The position numbers and the translations under genes were made by a program. A stretch of 5,482 bases of DNA from JBEKYH01 sp049511115 (lineage in GTDB: Bacteria; Planctomycetota; Phycisphaerae; Tepidisphaerales; Tepidisphaeraceae): positions 1-5,482 of the forward strand of contig JBEKYH010000362.1 in the NCBI GenBank assembly GCA_049511115.1, written 5' to 3'. The notes beneath the pieces were generated by a model. The model ran no database searches and had not been told where the DNA came from. It worked only from the letters and a program-made list of their open reading frames with translations. This document shows, piece after piece, positions 5,380-5,482 of the stretch; the first letter of the stretch is position 1, and each line of letters starts with the position of its first letter.

Positions 5380-5482
5380 TCAACTGCCGTATTGCTCGTC
5401 ACTCACCTTTTCCATCCAATCCACAGCCTTGCCGTTGAGCTTTTCCTGGATGGCGATGTGGGTCATCGCCGTGGTCGAGGTC
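5380..5482 (-). CDS. Cupin-domain protein, C-terminal end only
   Basis: The last 33 codons of a minus-strand gene lie here, ending in TGA at 5380-5382; the rest is outside the window. The tail reads TTAMTHIAIQEKLNGK, then VDWMEKVSDEQY near the end. It is strongly reminiscent of the C-terminus of small single-domain cupins (about 130-160 residues) in which the metal-binding HxH of cupin motif 2 stands just before an AMTHIAIQ strand. Those residues would lie just beyond the edge and cannot be checked. Many such cupins sit next to SDR and aldo/keto reductase genes, as here: the SDR start is 30 bases downstream. Its exact activity cannot be told; carboxymuconolactone decarboxylase fusions and mandelonitrile-lyase-like cupins share this kind of tail. 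Confidence 0.68.
   Translation of the reverse strand, partial: TSTTAMTHIAIQEKLNGKAVDWMEKVSDEQYGS

Overview
The window is moderately GC-rich bacterial DNA. It holds six protein-coding genes, two of them cut by the window edges, and no tRNA, rRNA, CRISPR array or insertion sequence that I can see. The best lineage guess is Planctomycetota or a close relative in the PVC group. The main reason is the protein at 2395-3444, which combines an N-terminal CxxC...CxxC zinc ribbon, one membrane helix, a Pro/Ala linker and a von Willebrand A-like domain, a build common in planctomycetes. Missing Shine-Dalgarno sites on four genes also fit. This is inference; no marker gene settles it.

Left part, minus strand (1-1364): a gene for an HlyD/RND-type membrane fusion protein runs off the left edge from a start at 770. 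A 213-base gap follows, with a candidate sigma70-type promoter and a degenerate 7-bp tandem repeat. Next is a small HExxH metallopeptidase-family gene (984-1364). Centre, plus strand (1382-3444): a lipoprotein form of the signal peptide peptidase SppA overlaps the zinc-ribbon/VWA-like membrane protein by 4 bases (ATGA), so the two look translationally coupled. The metallopeptidase and sppA diverge from a 17-bp gap containing the 10-bp palindrome TAGAATTCTA, which reads as a -10 element in both directions, 7-8 bases from each start codon.

Right part, minus strand (3464-5482): an apparent operon reads cupin (C-terminal end only), short-chain dehydrogenase/reductase, aldo/keto reductase. It meets the centre operon tail to tail with only 19 bases between stop codons. 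The SDR and AKR genes each have a clear GAAAGGA ribosome binding site, unlike the genes to the left, so this looks like a redox cassette with a different history.

Working together: sppA and the VWA-like protein probably act at the cell envelope, the first as a lipid-anchored Ser/Lys protease and the second as a membrane-anchored partner or adaptor. The membrane fusion protein belongs to an export system whose pump is outside the window. The cupin/SDR/AKR set looks like small-molecule carbonyl chemistry of unknown substrate. The most interesting points are the symmetric divergent promoter, the SppA/VWA pair with its eroded metal site, and the heptamer repeat.
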